Shown here: in pieces, positions 23,501 to 34,700 of the stretch
Numbering within the stretch: position 1 is the first letter of the stretch
Layout of the letters: each line of letters begins with the position of its first letter
Source of the DNA: Asterochloris sp. CNOR1
Lineage: Eukaryota > Chlorophyta > Trebouxiophyceae > Trebouxiales > Trebouxiaceae
DNA length: 64,000 bases
Direction: 5' to 3'
Assembly (NCBI GenBank): GCA_963969365.1
Contig: OZ017747.1
Span: 682,001-746,000, forward strand
Program-made: the position numbers and the translations under genes
The notes under the pieces: generated by a model
What the model was told of the DNA's origin: nothing
The model's input: only the letters and a program-made list of their open reading frames with translations
Database searches by the model: none

Positions 23501-25587
23501 GCCGTGTTCTTGTTGCGACAGCTGCTGCGCACCTTGCCCATGTGTTGCAGGCTGTGCAGTGGGCACGCTTTCAGGCAGCAACAGCTGCGCGCTGCCAGGC
23601 ACAGGCAAATGTGTGCACGGCAGCGCTGCTGCTGGGGAGCTCGGGCATGGCAGCTCACCACGAAGCCAAAGCCTCTAGACTCCCCTGTCTGCCTGTCCCG
23701 CATGACCCTGACCTGAGTAATGCCAGGGTAGCCTGCAGGTGACAGACAGAACTCAGGAGGCCCAGTCAGAGGGCTTCACCAGGCTAAGCTTTGACGGCTA
23801 CCACAAAGATGTTGTCCCCAAGGCTCTGGCCCTGCATGGGCCGCACACCCAAGCAGGTGGGCCTGACAGGCATGCTGAACTTCACTGTTGACCTGCCCTC
23901 TATCTGCCCAAAGACTCTGCTGTAACCCAAGTCACCCTTGCGACTGCTTGTCAACAGCTTTAGGGAGCACGCCTCACCTCCAAAGAGGGCGCTGAGGTGC
24001 GTCTCATCCTTGTGGAGAGGTATTTTCTGCAGTCAAGAATGCGACCTGAGCTGCACCGCACAGTGATCTTCTTTGCTTCTGGAGTGTTGCCATCAGATAA
24101 GATGACACTGCCTCTGAACTGCCAGCAGCAGTTGGGGGTCAAGACAGACAAGGAGCTCTGTGGTGGGCCAAGCATGTACTCAGACTGGTGGTATGTCCGG
24201 CACCATGGCCCAACAGAGCAGCAGTGGGGTCAAGGGCAACAGCTTCGTGGTTAGCACGCATGCGCTTACACCCCAAGGCGGGGTGACACGGGCTGCTAAC
24301 CTTCACGTGTACACTGGAGGTGGGCTCTCTGCCCCTGCGGCTGCCCCTGTCCCCCTCATCGTAGTCTGCAAGGCGGTGACCACCACATCAGTGCTGGCAG
24401 ACTGTGGCAGGTGCATCGTCTCCTTGGTGCTGCAGCAGCAGCTTCCGTGGCAGCAGCAGCCTCCTTGCAGCAGAGGGCAGGGCAGCGAGCCATCCGGGGA
24501 GGTGGATGCAGGGTTTGCTTTGCAACCTGAGCGCCGGTACCCTCTGTCTGCCTCCTCATGGTCTAGATCTTCGCCGTGTCTCTGCAGGGTGGACAGGCAC
24601 TGTGACTCAGCGCTCCCCTCTTCCAGCTCTCTCCCTCAGCAGTCAGTGAGTGAAGCCCACGCCCTGTGCAGCTAATTCTTACTTCCCCATGTGGTGCTTC
24701 CTGGGTGCCTGTCGCCGTACCGCAGCTGGCTGACTGCTGGAAGCCCCTCCAGTGGAGCTTTCCACTGCCCACAGCTTGAGGCGAGCAGCCTGGCTGGGAA
24801 GGTCTTGTAGGCATGGGGCATGCAACAACCCCCCACATTTGCAAGCTAGCAGCATGGCTGCTGCATCACTCACAGCACCCACCTCCCAAGACGGCGATCG
24901 CCTGGAACTCCTCCTCCGCGGCGGCGATCGCTCTGCAGCGCACGTCACCAGGGGGCGCAGGTCAGGCAGTAGTGCTAGCAGCGCACTGTGTGCTGCTCCG
25001 GCATCAGCTCAAAGAGCACGCACAACTTGGTGCCAGCTATATGCTTCTCGTGATGGGTCACATGATGCCCAAAGGGATGCTTGGGCGATCATGCCAGGCT
25101 GCATGTGCAGGCTGTAGTGTAGTGTCAGGTACAAAAGGCCAGCTCTTCTTAAGAGGCCAGCTGGAGTGTCACAGCAGTTTGCGACTCAGGTCTGTTCAGG
25201 AATACGACCAGTGGTTGCATGCGCAACTCACCACGCCTCCGCCGCCTTGGGGGGCTTGGGGAGTGCCTTCTCCTGGGGGATCTGCTGCGGCTGTAAGATC
25301 TGCTGTGTCGTCTCCGCCTTTCCCTTGAGTCTCTCTGCTCTTCTGGCTCGGGACTGCAGAGATGTGGGCTAAATAGCAAGCCATGGGTATATTGCAGCAA
25401 GTCATAGCAACCTGAAGGTGACGGCATGCACAGCTCACTCCTCAAAATTTGCATCCCTCTCCCTGACCCTGCCTCTTCGATCTGCAGACACAACAGAGCT
25501 CTGTGCCAGTGTCATGGGCCAGCACACATCAAATGCTTTCAGCAAGAGGCACTTAGCAGGTGAGGACGTCAGCTCACCTGACCCCAT
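20503..25587 (-). CDS. RBM5/RBM10-type splicing factor (plant SUA homologue)
   Basis: Nuclear alternative-splicing regulator. Fifteen exons (minus): 25578-25587 (only 10 bp), 25439-25481, 25232-25353, 24883-24932, 24527-24581, 24301-24365, 23978-24026, 23659-23732, 23299-23486, 22995-23111, 22619-22790, 22173-22286, 21711-22087, 21311-21417, 20503-21095; about 711 residues. Order: RS-rich N-terminus (RRRRHSRSYSRSRSPRRRHS), RRM1 (SVHVKKIPLHKDE ... ESRGFGFV, about 110-180), RanBP2 zinc finger (DWICTECQAVNFSRRTDCFQC, about 206-226), RRM2 (RDVRMVLNKATGETRGFAF, about 258-330), Gln-rich linker, OCRE domain (YWYDEASGYYYDANSGMYY, about 457-500), KRKGAVIGSAPV, and a Gln/Pro/Met-rich tail. This is the RBM5 order, but no C2H2 finger or G-patch is visible at the C-terminus. 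Exon 22619-22790 may instead end at 22640 with a GC donor. Confidence 0.92.
20630..20785. repeat. CTG/CAG-rich tract coding Gln stretches in RBM5-like tail
   Basis: Trinucleotide-rich coding sequence (runs of CTG on the + strand) that specifies the QQQQQ tracts of the splicing factor. A second such tract lies at about 21830-22020. Both stay in frame. Confidence 0.7.
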
Positions 25588-25727
25588 GCTAGCTAGATCA
25601 GGGCCAACTTGCAGCACAAAGTTATTCAGGTCAAACCACTCCTGTGACTTTCGTGCTTTCGCTGCTGGCAGGCCCAACCACAGTGTGGGGGCTGTCTGTC
25701 TTCAGACAGTCTCTGTGAGACATCCAA
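25588..25727. promoter_or_regulatory. Compact bidirectional promoter, RBM5-like / HRQ1
   Basis: Only 140 bp separate the two start codons, which face away from each other, so both promoters and 5' UTRs must fit here or extend into the neighbouring gene. No TATA-like element or other motif stands out. Confidence 0.55.
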
Positions 25728-28700
25728 ATGTCTTTTGAGGTTCAGATCGCTACTCTAGGCAGTAAGGAGCGCTTGAGCTTGCATGCCGAGCCTCACGAAA
25801 GTGTGGCAGGCTTCCTGCAACGTCATCAGAACCTGCTGCCCACTGGCGGGCCCTACAAACTGCTGCTGAAGGTGTGCAGCTGGTCTGCATGCTGTGCATG
25901 CTATGCTGCCATCCCACACCATCACCATTTCATGGCTGCAGGGCCAGGTGCTGCAAGCAGATCAGGCAATTGATGAAGTGATGCTCCAGAAGGATGATTT
26001 CCTGGTGGGTGCAGATCTGGCCAGCTGCCACCCACTACCTGATGTTTCTTCATTTCGCTGGTGTCTGAGCAGGACAGGGGTGCACTGTAGGTCGCTCTGC
26101 AAACCAAGAAGGGCAGTCGCAAGAATAAGCCTGCCAGGCAACAGCCAAGTGTGGAGACAGGCGACCTGCTGCCAGCCAGCCAGCCCCTCACACTCCTGCC
26201 TGGCTATATCTCGCGGCCAGGGAGTTCTGCAATGTCAGCTGGGCTGGCACGGACTCAGCCTAAAGTCTGCTCTGGTGCCGTCCAACATTTTGCTGTCAGC
26301 AGCACTCAGCCGTACACAGAGGACCACCGCGATGGCAGGCCAGGCGGCTTCCTCCAGGAGCAGAGGGGCCAAGCTGCCGTGCAGCTGGGCATGCCCCCTG
26401 CAGTGCCGGCTGCCATGACTGCGCCGAGCCTGGGTGCCATCTCACCTGCCAGGATGCAGGCTAGACAGGTTGAGCGAGCCTCTGTCCCTGCTGGCGCCAC
26501 TGGTGTCCAGCCAGCCGCACTGGCCGCTGAGTGCAACTTTTGGACGGAGCTGGCTGCTGACCTGGAGAACTCTGGCCTGGGCTTGATCGAGCCAGGGCAG
26601 CAATCGCTCGCAGGCACTGAGGCCACTGGGGCGGGCGCTGCAGCAGCAGAGGGAGCTCGGCAGAGCCGGTGCCAGGCTCAAGCAAGGCGCACAGAGGCTG
26701 GGGCAGCCCCCCTTCAGGAAAGCCAGGCTCCAGGGAAGCGCACAGAGGTTGAGGCAGCGTCAGGCGCAGCGGCAGTCGAGGCTGTGCCTGAGCAGCCTGA
26801 TTCCAAGCGGTGCAGGCGCATGAAGATGCCAGCTGAGCTCACGCTGGGCAGGCAGAATGAGGCGCAGCCGTCAGACCCAGAGGCAACGTCGCCCTCAGAG
26901 CAGCCGGACCTGCAGCCTGCCGGCACTGCGGCAAAGCAGCTCAACCGGCTACGGCGCCACCCCGGCAAGGCCCCCCTGCGTCGTGGGAGCAGCCGCTCGC
27001 GTTTCAGGGGCACGGGTAGCGCAGGAGTGGCCAAGGCGCTGGTCGGCGGTGACCTGACCAGCAAGGAGGCTGCTGCCCTGGATGCGTTGCCCCTGCCACC
27101 CTGCCTGAGGCGCCTGGAGACCATCTTTATTGCCGTCAACACCCTGTATGGCTTTCTGCAGCGCAGCCACATTCAGGTGGGTACTTGTAATTTGGAATGC
27201 AGCAGACATCCAGGCACACATACATCAAGATCATCTGTAGCGCTGTCAATCCTTGTAAAGCTGTTTGCAGCCCAGCCATTCTTGGTGACCGGTCCTCTGC
27301 ACTAGCATTTGCTGTGTTGCACTGCCCTCACTGGTCACCATGTCAAGGCCTGCACATGCATGGCAACTCAACCTGAGTTCGGGCAGTTTCTCATGCTCAG
27401 GGCCAACATACTGTTCACCAAGCATGATGTGCTGAGAGCTAGCAAATAACAAGCATACAGGCATGGCTTCCTGCTTCACACGGCGTGCACCCTGTGTGCA
27501 GGCTGCTTGGCGCAACCTGAAGCCAGCTGTGAAGCAATACCCTGGAGCAGAGGATGCCAGCATTCAGGACATGTGCATCATGGCAGAGCTCTGCCCTGGG
27601 GTGGTTGTCGTCAGGGATCCCATGAAGTGAGCTCAGGACTCAGGCTTGAGGCACACCATGGCATCGACCTGAGTTGAGTGCGCCTCTCTTTTTCAAGCCT
27701 CACTGTCTGTTGGGGTCCTTGTCTCTGGAGCTACAGCACAGTCTCCCTGATGAGGTGATACAGGGGCAGCCCCACTTCTGCAAATGCTTTGCGTGAAAGG
27801 AAGCCATTACTGGTGGTTGCACGGAGCAGCAGACTACGTCTTTGATCCTGCTTGATGGGCAGCAATTCATACCTCCAAACGCATCTCCTGCCAGGTTAGG
27901 GGGCTGTGTTGCCCAGTGTGGCGCTGCAGCACCACATGCCTTCAGTCTGTGCAGTGCCAGGCAGTCAACTGCGTCCACTTGTGCAGCACGCTCTCCCCCA
28001 TCAAGACCATGCGCCAACGCCGCCTGGCTCAGCAGGGCAGCCAGGACGATCTTCCTCAGGAGGCAGAGGAGCTGCCGGTAATACTGGAGGATCAGGAGCT
28101 GCCCTCAGGCTTTTGTGGTGAGCACTCTGCAGTACTGTGCTTCATGCCCTGCATGGCAAGGTCCCCTGCGCCCCTGCACTATGCTGTCATTGCTTGTAAT
28201 TACATGCTGCGTGTCAGAGGGGGAAGGCGCAGGTACACTGTCAGCAGGCTTGGGATGGTGCTTGAGACATGGTCCAGCATGGCCGCCACTGTTATGGGCC
28301 GCATATTTCCAAGCCCTCTGCTGAAGTGAGAGCTGCTTCTGATCTGCCTGAACCAATGCTATGGGCAGCAGCCAGTTTCACTGTCGTCATGGCCCATGTC
28401 AACACACTGGACATGAACTTCCAATGCCAGAGTCAAAATGCTGCAAATTGCCAGAGGTGGCAATATGACAGCTCTTTCTCAGACCACCCCTGTGTTATGT
28501 GCAGGGTCACCCAGAGCCGCTATCAACCTGCTGAATCCTCTGGAGATTGCCACAGATGGCAGCGGAACAGTGTTCCACGAGCACAGCTGGGCTGACAGGC
28601 TGATTGTGGAGATCACAGATCCTGGTCGCAGGCCTGTCAGCACCACATCGGTGGCAGAGCTTACCCATGCAGACATCTCGGGGGGCCAGGCCACAGAGAT

Positions 28701-31700
28701 TGGCGCTGATGCCAGGTGAGTACCACCTTCTGGCAGACATCTGTAGGCAGGCCGCAGACATCAGGCTGACAGCAGATGTGCACCACCTAAGCACCAATGC
28801 AGACGTTGAGGCCGGGGAGACTGGTTCTGATGCCTGGCAAGCATCACCTCTGCGGCAGAGCTCTCCCACGTAGACTCTCCCAGGCCTCTGTGGAGTTGGC
28901 ACTGATGATGTGTCAGCGGTGCGCAGCAAGTGAACAAAGAGCATATGGGCCCCGGCTAGTGAGACTTTGTCTGCGGCAGCGCTGACGTCTGTAAACATCT
29001 CTGGGAGTCAGTCTACAGAGCAATGATGTTCTCCTGTCACGTTGCCTGTACATGGACTTGTACATGGACTTGTACATGTCGTCCTGCAGGTCTGTTACGA
29101 TTTCAAAGGCCCAACACCCTGGGCAGAGCCACAAGGCATCATCGAGACTTTCAAATGCTCTGCTGCAGGTCTTTGGGACACAACATGGGAGGCAGGTACA
29201 AACGCACCGATCAGAGCGATAAGGGCGCCGCCAATGCTGTTAAGCGCCGCCACAGGGCCTTCCGCCAGCGCCTAGTGCTGGCCACGATGGCCGTGCATGA
29301 GGTGCTGGTGGCAGGCCTGCCTAGCTCAGACAAGGCCACCTTGGTTGCTGAGGTGCGGCCGGCAGGACCATCCAATTCAGGCGACCGCAAGTTGCCAGCT
29401 GAGGTGCTGGCAACAGGCGCGCCCACCCACAGGGCTGCCAGTTCAACAGCTCAGGAGGACTGCCAGCAGCAGCCCGGGGTGCAGTCGATGGAGGTGGAGG
29501 GCAAGCAGAAGGCGATGCAGCGCTCTGCTCGGAAACGAAAGGCGGCTGCAGGGAGCAGTGGCAAGGCTCAAGAAGGGTCTGCTGCAGAGGACAGCCAGCA
29601 GGCAGCCCCTGAGGCAGACTGCCAGGACTTCAATCCTCTGCAGGTGGGCTGTGCCAACAAGAGTGCTGCAATGCACCAATGGGCAGCCTGCACACAAGCA
29701 GTCTGATGCATGTTCTGGCTGTGTCAATTCTTTGCATGCCTGGTTCAGCTGACCTTTTCCCTGCCCATGGTGCTGCTCACTGCATCCATGTGCATCTGCG
29801 GCGCCGCTGATCTACTTTTGACTGGCAACAACTTGTCCAGGGTGTGTGCAGGAGCGCAAATGGCACCCCAAAGTTGACCTGGCCAGCATTACTCTGGAGC
29901 AGCTACGCCGAGGGGTGGCAACCGCGCAGGCATCAGCCCAGGCTGCAGATGAGGTGGCCAGGAGCCAGCAGGTGAGCTGAAACGCTGCGGCAGCAGCATC
30001 TTCCAAACACCAATCTGCATGCAGTCAGGAGCAATCTCAAAATCCTTAGCTTAGAAGCTGTCATGCTTTGCCATGCCTAACGGCAAGCTGAGGCTGGGAA
30101 TATACATTGCAAGGCTTTGAATAACGAGGAGTCATAGCAGCAGCAGGCAACAGTGGCCTGCAGCTTGCTCCAAATGACTGCCTGGCTCACAACAGATGTA
30201 CCTGCAGGAGGCAGCAGAGGCAACAGCCGCAGCCGACAGCGGCCTGCAGCTGGCCGCCTATGACCAGCCCCCAGGGCCCTTGAACAGCATGCCGCGGCCA
30301 CCGCAGATGATGAAGAAGCATGTGCCCTGCACTGACACCAGCCACAAGAATGTGGATGACTTCCTGGAGCATCTCAAAACACTGTCGTGGTACAGTGGCC
30401 AGGTGGGTCAAGAGTGCGACCTGCTCACAGGTGTTGAGATGTCACCTCAACATGTGATGCACAGGCCCCGGCTGTGCTTTCAAGATTGTTGCGTGCAGTC
30501 TGCCCACTTCATGGAAGACATGCACGCCAGTTGACATCCATTGGAAACACCAAGCAGAAGTTGATAATGAGATATGGCAGCGTGTGCGAGCAAGACCGCA
30601 GGGCTGGCATGGAACTTGCTGCTGCAGGCAGTGCACTTTGAGCACCTGCCAGCCCGCGCGCCACGCTATGCTGTGCCCAGCCACCCCCTGTCCCCGCAAG
30701 TGGAGGCAGCCATTGCAGCCAAGGGCGTGTCCCGCCTGTTCACGCACCAGGCAGCTGCTGTGGACTCGGTCATGTCAGGGCGCCACACAGTGGTCTCCAC
30801 GTCCACAGCCAGTGGAAAGTCGCTGTGCTACAACATCCCCATCCTGGAGGCTTTGGCACAGGACCCCAGGGCCTGTGCCATCTACATGTTCCCCACAAAG
30901 GTGAGGATCCTGCTTGCTCCATGACGCTCCCCTGAGGCAAACTGCATAACGGGGCCAGCCTGCTGAAGCGCTCAGGTTCAGCCTAAGGTGGTTGGACCGC
31001 TTGCGGCACTGCTGCCATATGTGCCTGAAATGGGTCAGCAGCTGCCCTGCCATGTACTCTGACGATGTTGCTCCCTTCATGCAAATAGGGCAGTGCACTG
31101 TACAGGTGCAGTGTCAATGTCCTGCAGCATGCGCCTTTGACAGGATGGCAGCTTGCAGAGCTCAAGAGATTATCAGTGTTTGGCCATCATGTGGCTTGCA
31201 ACTGGCAGCTGCAGGCTGAGCCTGGTGTGCTGGCCTGGACCTGCTGCAGGCACTGGCCCAGGACCAGCTGAGGGCTCTAAGGATCATGTGCGAGGCTGCT
31301 TTTGGGAAGAAGGCCCCAGGAGTGGAAGTGTATGACGGCGACACGGCTCAGGTGCTAGAGACAGCTGCTTGGCTTGTGCATCCCAGCGCCTGCCTGTGCG
31401 CTGCAGCCAGGTGTGGTGCTGGTGTGTGTCACTTGGCTACGATGACTGGTAACATGTCGTCAGCTCGAAAATGCCCTGGCTGCTCTTGGCTGAACGCCAG
31501 CTACGGGTGCTGCTGCAAATCGTGCACAGGTCCACAGACTTTGCCAGGCGAGGTTTGATCAAGGTCACCCCCAGCCAGTCAGCCGTAGCCTGCACCCCGA
31601 GCCTGGCCTCAGAGAGTCTCTCTGCTGTTGTTGAGCATGGCCGGACCCTGCTTGGTGCAGAGCGAACGCTCTGAGGTCAGGGACAGGGCCCAGCTGCTGA

Positions 31701-34700
31701 TCACCAACCCCGACATGCTGCACCGCAGCATCCTACCCGTCCACACCCAGTTCTCGCGCGTGCTGGCGCACCTTCGCCATGTTGTCGTTGATGAGGGGCA
31801 CGCCTACAAGTGAGCTGGCTGGTATGAGTGGTTCAGGAAGCATAGAGTTGACAAAGCAGCTACGTCCTGCATAGTACTGTTTGGCAAAGACTTTGCCTGC
31901 TGCTGCCCACATGTTCCATTGCACCCTCTGTTAAGTGCATGACTAGGATGCACTGATGGCAGGTGGTGCCTGGGCTATGGCAAGGGTTGTTGATGCCTGC
32001 CAGACCATTGAGAGTGGTGGCAGAACCCTACCTAGGTTGCCGGTAAGCAGCCCAAGCCAGTTGCCTCACCTGCAGGGGTGTCTGTGGGTGCAGAAATATC
32101 TGTGGCTTTTAAATACCAACAGGGGTATGGTACACACAAAGCTGGTGATGCCGTGAAGCGCTGCGCCTGCAGGACTGATTCGCTGCCATACCGCTCTGGC
32201 TTGAGTCAAGCCCAGTGCCTCATGTACAGGGCTCTCACAACATAATCAAGCAGCATTGGCGGCGTGTTGGATGAGCTTAAGCACTGTGCTGGCAGGATCT
32301 CTCAGATAGCCACAGTGTACTGACAGATCCCCTCACCTGCAGGGGCGTTTTTGGCTGCCACACGGCGCTGGTGCTGCGGCGTCTGCGGCGCCTATGCCAC
32401 TACCAGTACCACTGCTCACCCACATTTGTCATTACCAGCGCCACCGTGGCCAACCCCGAGAGTCACGTGCAGGAGCTCTTGGGTGAGCCGAGCCGTGTCC
32501 AGCAGCAGGCTTTGCATCGTGGGGCTGCCGGCAGTGCTGCACCTGTTTGATGGAGCGCTTGCGGCCTTTGTTGCAGCCCCTTGTCGGGTGCCTGCATGCA
32601 GCGTGGTGGATCAGTGGCCATGACTGAGTGCAGCAACATGGGTGCAACTGACCCCACCAGCTGCTCACCTGCGTGAGGCCTGACTCCCTTTGCCTGCCTG
32701 CCATCTGGACTGGCCCTGACTGTGGCCGTCTCTGCAGTACCCTGCTTCCAGCAATTGAAGCAAAGAGTTGATGTGCCACAGGTTTCTTCATGAGCTTGCT
32801 GGCTGCATCACTCGGTGATTTGGGGCTGCGAGGAAGACTTTGACAACCTGTGAGCCATGCAGGCGTCCGGGATGTGAATGTAGTGTCAGATGACGGCTCC
32901 CCACATGGGCGCAAGACCTTTGTGCTGTGGAATCCCCCGCTGACTGTTTCCCAGCTGGCCAAGGCCAACAGCATGTCCAGGACAGAGGGCAGGGCAAGGA
33001 ACAAGGGGATCAGCAGGTGAGGCCTGGGCAGCAGCATCTCTGAGTGTTGTGAGCCTACTTTTGCATTGAAGGCACTGCCTGAGGTGGTGTGTGCAGATTG
33101 CGATTTAGGTCTGGTCTGGGCTGCTTGTGCTTGAGGTGCGCTCTGTGTTGCTTGTGATGGTGAACAGTTTTTGCGGAAAATGTAGACCAGCTGCATGCTG
33201 GATCATGATTGCTGTTAACTGGGCCTGACACTGTCAGTGGGAGGCCAAGCCTGCTGTTGCTTTGCCACAATAAGCTTGATTCAGCCATTTCAATGGTCTA
33301 AGGCAGCAGAGGTAGGGTCAGGAACATGGGAACCAGCAAATAACGCTTGAGTACAGCAGGTTTGCCTTAGGGTGCTGCCCTGCCGCTCCAAGCTGTAAGC
33401 AACTGTTGTGCTGGGTCATTGAATGCCAACAGGTGCCAACGGTATGTATCTGGCTAAAGTGGTGCGCTGCGCTGCACGGGGTCACCCGGGCTTTTCTGAC
33501 GAGGATTTCAACGTTTGCCACTCTCCTTGCCATACATCCTGCAGAGGAGAGCAGATCGACTGCCAATACAGCGGACCCACTGGTTATGTCACAATCCTGA
33601 CTGTCTGACACTGAGGCCCTGCGCTGCGCTTAGCTGTCCCTGCAGCCACGCAAGAGCAGGCCTCTTGCATGTGCAGATGCACACAGTTCACTGTTCGTTG
33701 TGTCTGAGTGCCTTTGCTGCCCTGCCCCCTGCAGGCTTGCGCAAGCAGTGTTCCTGTGCAAGCTGGGTGGGTCCCCTGCTGCAGCCCGGCAGGGCAGACA
33801 AACCCCTGATGATCATCTCAACATGTGCTGCCATCGTTGCTGACTCCCTGCACTGGTCTGTCCTTGCAGCCGCGCAAGGGCCGAGTTCTTACGTGAGCAG
33901 CTGCGCCAGGCCAACCAGATACGCGGCGGCAGCAGCCTCCTGGGGGGCCCTGACGGCAGCACGGCAACCATGAGTGAGGAGGCATGGCTGGCAGCAGTGC
34001 GTTCGGGGCAGAAGAAGGCAGGGGTGCTCAGGACGGCCAATGCAACTCTGCAGGTGTGCTGAGGAGCAGATCAGTGGCTGAGCAGTGGTTCACAGCAGCT
34101 TCCCATACTTAAAGGCTGTTGTGTAAGGTAGTCAGTGATGACTGATGGCAGAAGTAGGCTGAGATGCTCAGCACGGCAGAGGCAGCTTTGCAGGTGCCCT
34201 GTGTTCTGCAGAGACGATTGCTGTTTAGGTCAGGAGAGGCGGACTGTACAGGCGTGCTGGGTGTCACCCTGTGCTTCGTGCGGGATGCTGTTGATCAAGC
34301 ACCAGAGGCTGAGCGCTGAGCTGCTCTTGTGCACTGTCTGGCTGCTGCGTGCGCCACGTGCCGTTTGCGCGCAGGAAGCTCCAGTACAGCTCTGATGCAG
34401 CCTTGTATTCCCGTCTCTTGCAGGAGGCAGAGCAGTCTGTGCCAGACAGTGCATCGCAAAGCCAGGATGGTCGCAGTCCCAGCTCTGCTGGTGCGTCAGC
34501 TGCAGCTGCAGCTTCAGCTGCAGCAGATGCCTCTGACAGGCAGCATCCTCAGGACACCTGGCAGGCCCGTGCTGATGGTGATCAGAGCAGTGAGGAGCAT
34601 GCTGCATGCCAGGCACAGCCCCAGCCTCCACAGCCTGACCTCCAGGCAGCACAGACACAGTGCTTTGTGCCAGAGAAGGCGGCTGCTCCACCATCTGCAG

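Noticed and set aside
25728-29971. A separate CDT1-like replication licensing gene
   Set aside because: The winged-helix segment looked CDT1-like at first, but it runs in phase into the HRQ1 helicase exons, and a winged-helix N-terminus is part of HRQ1.
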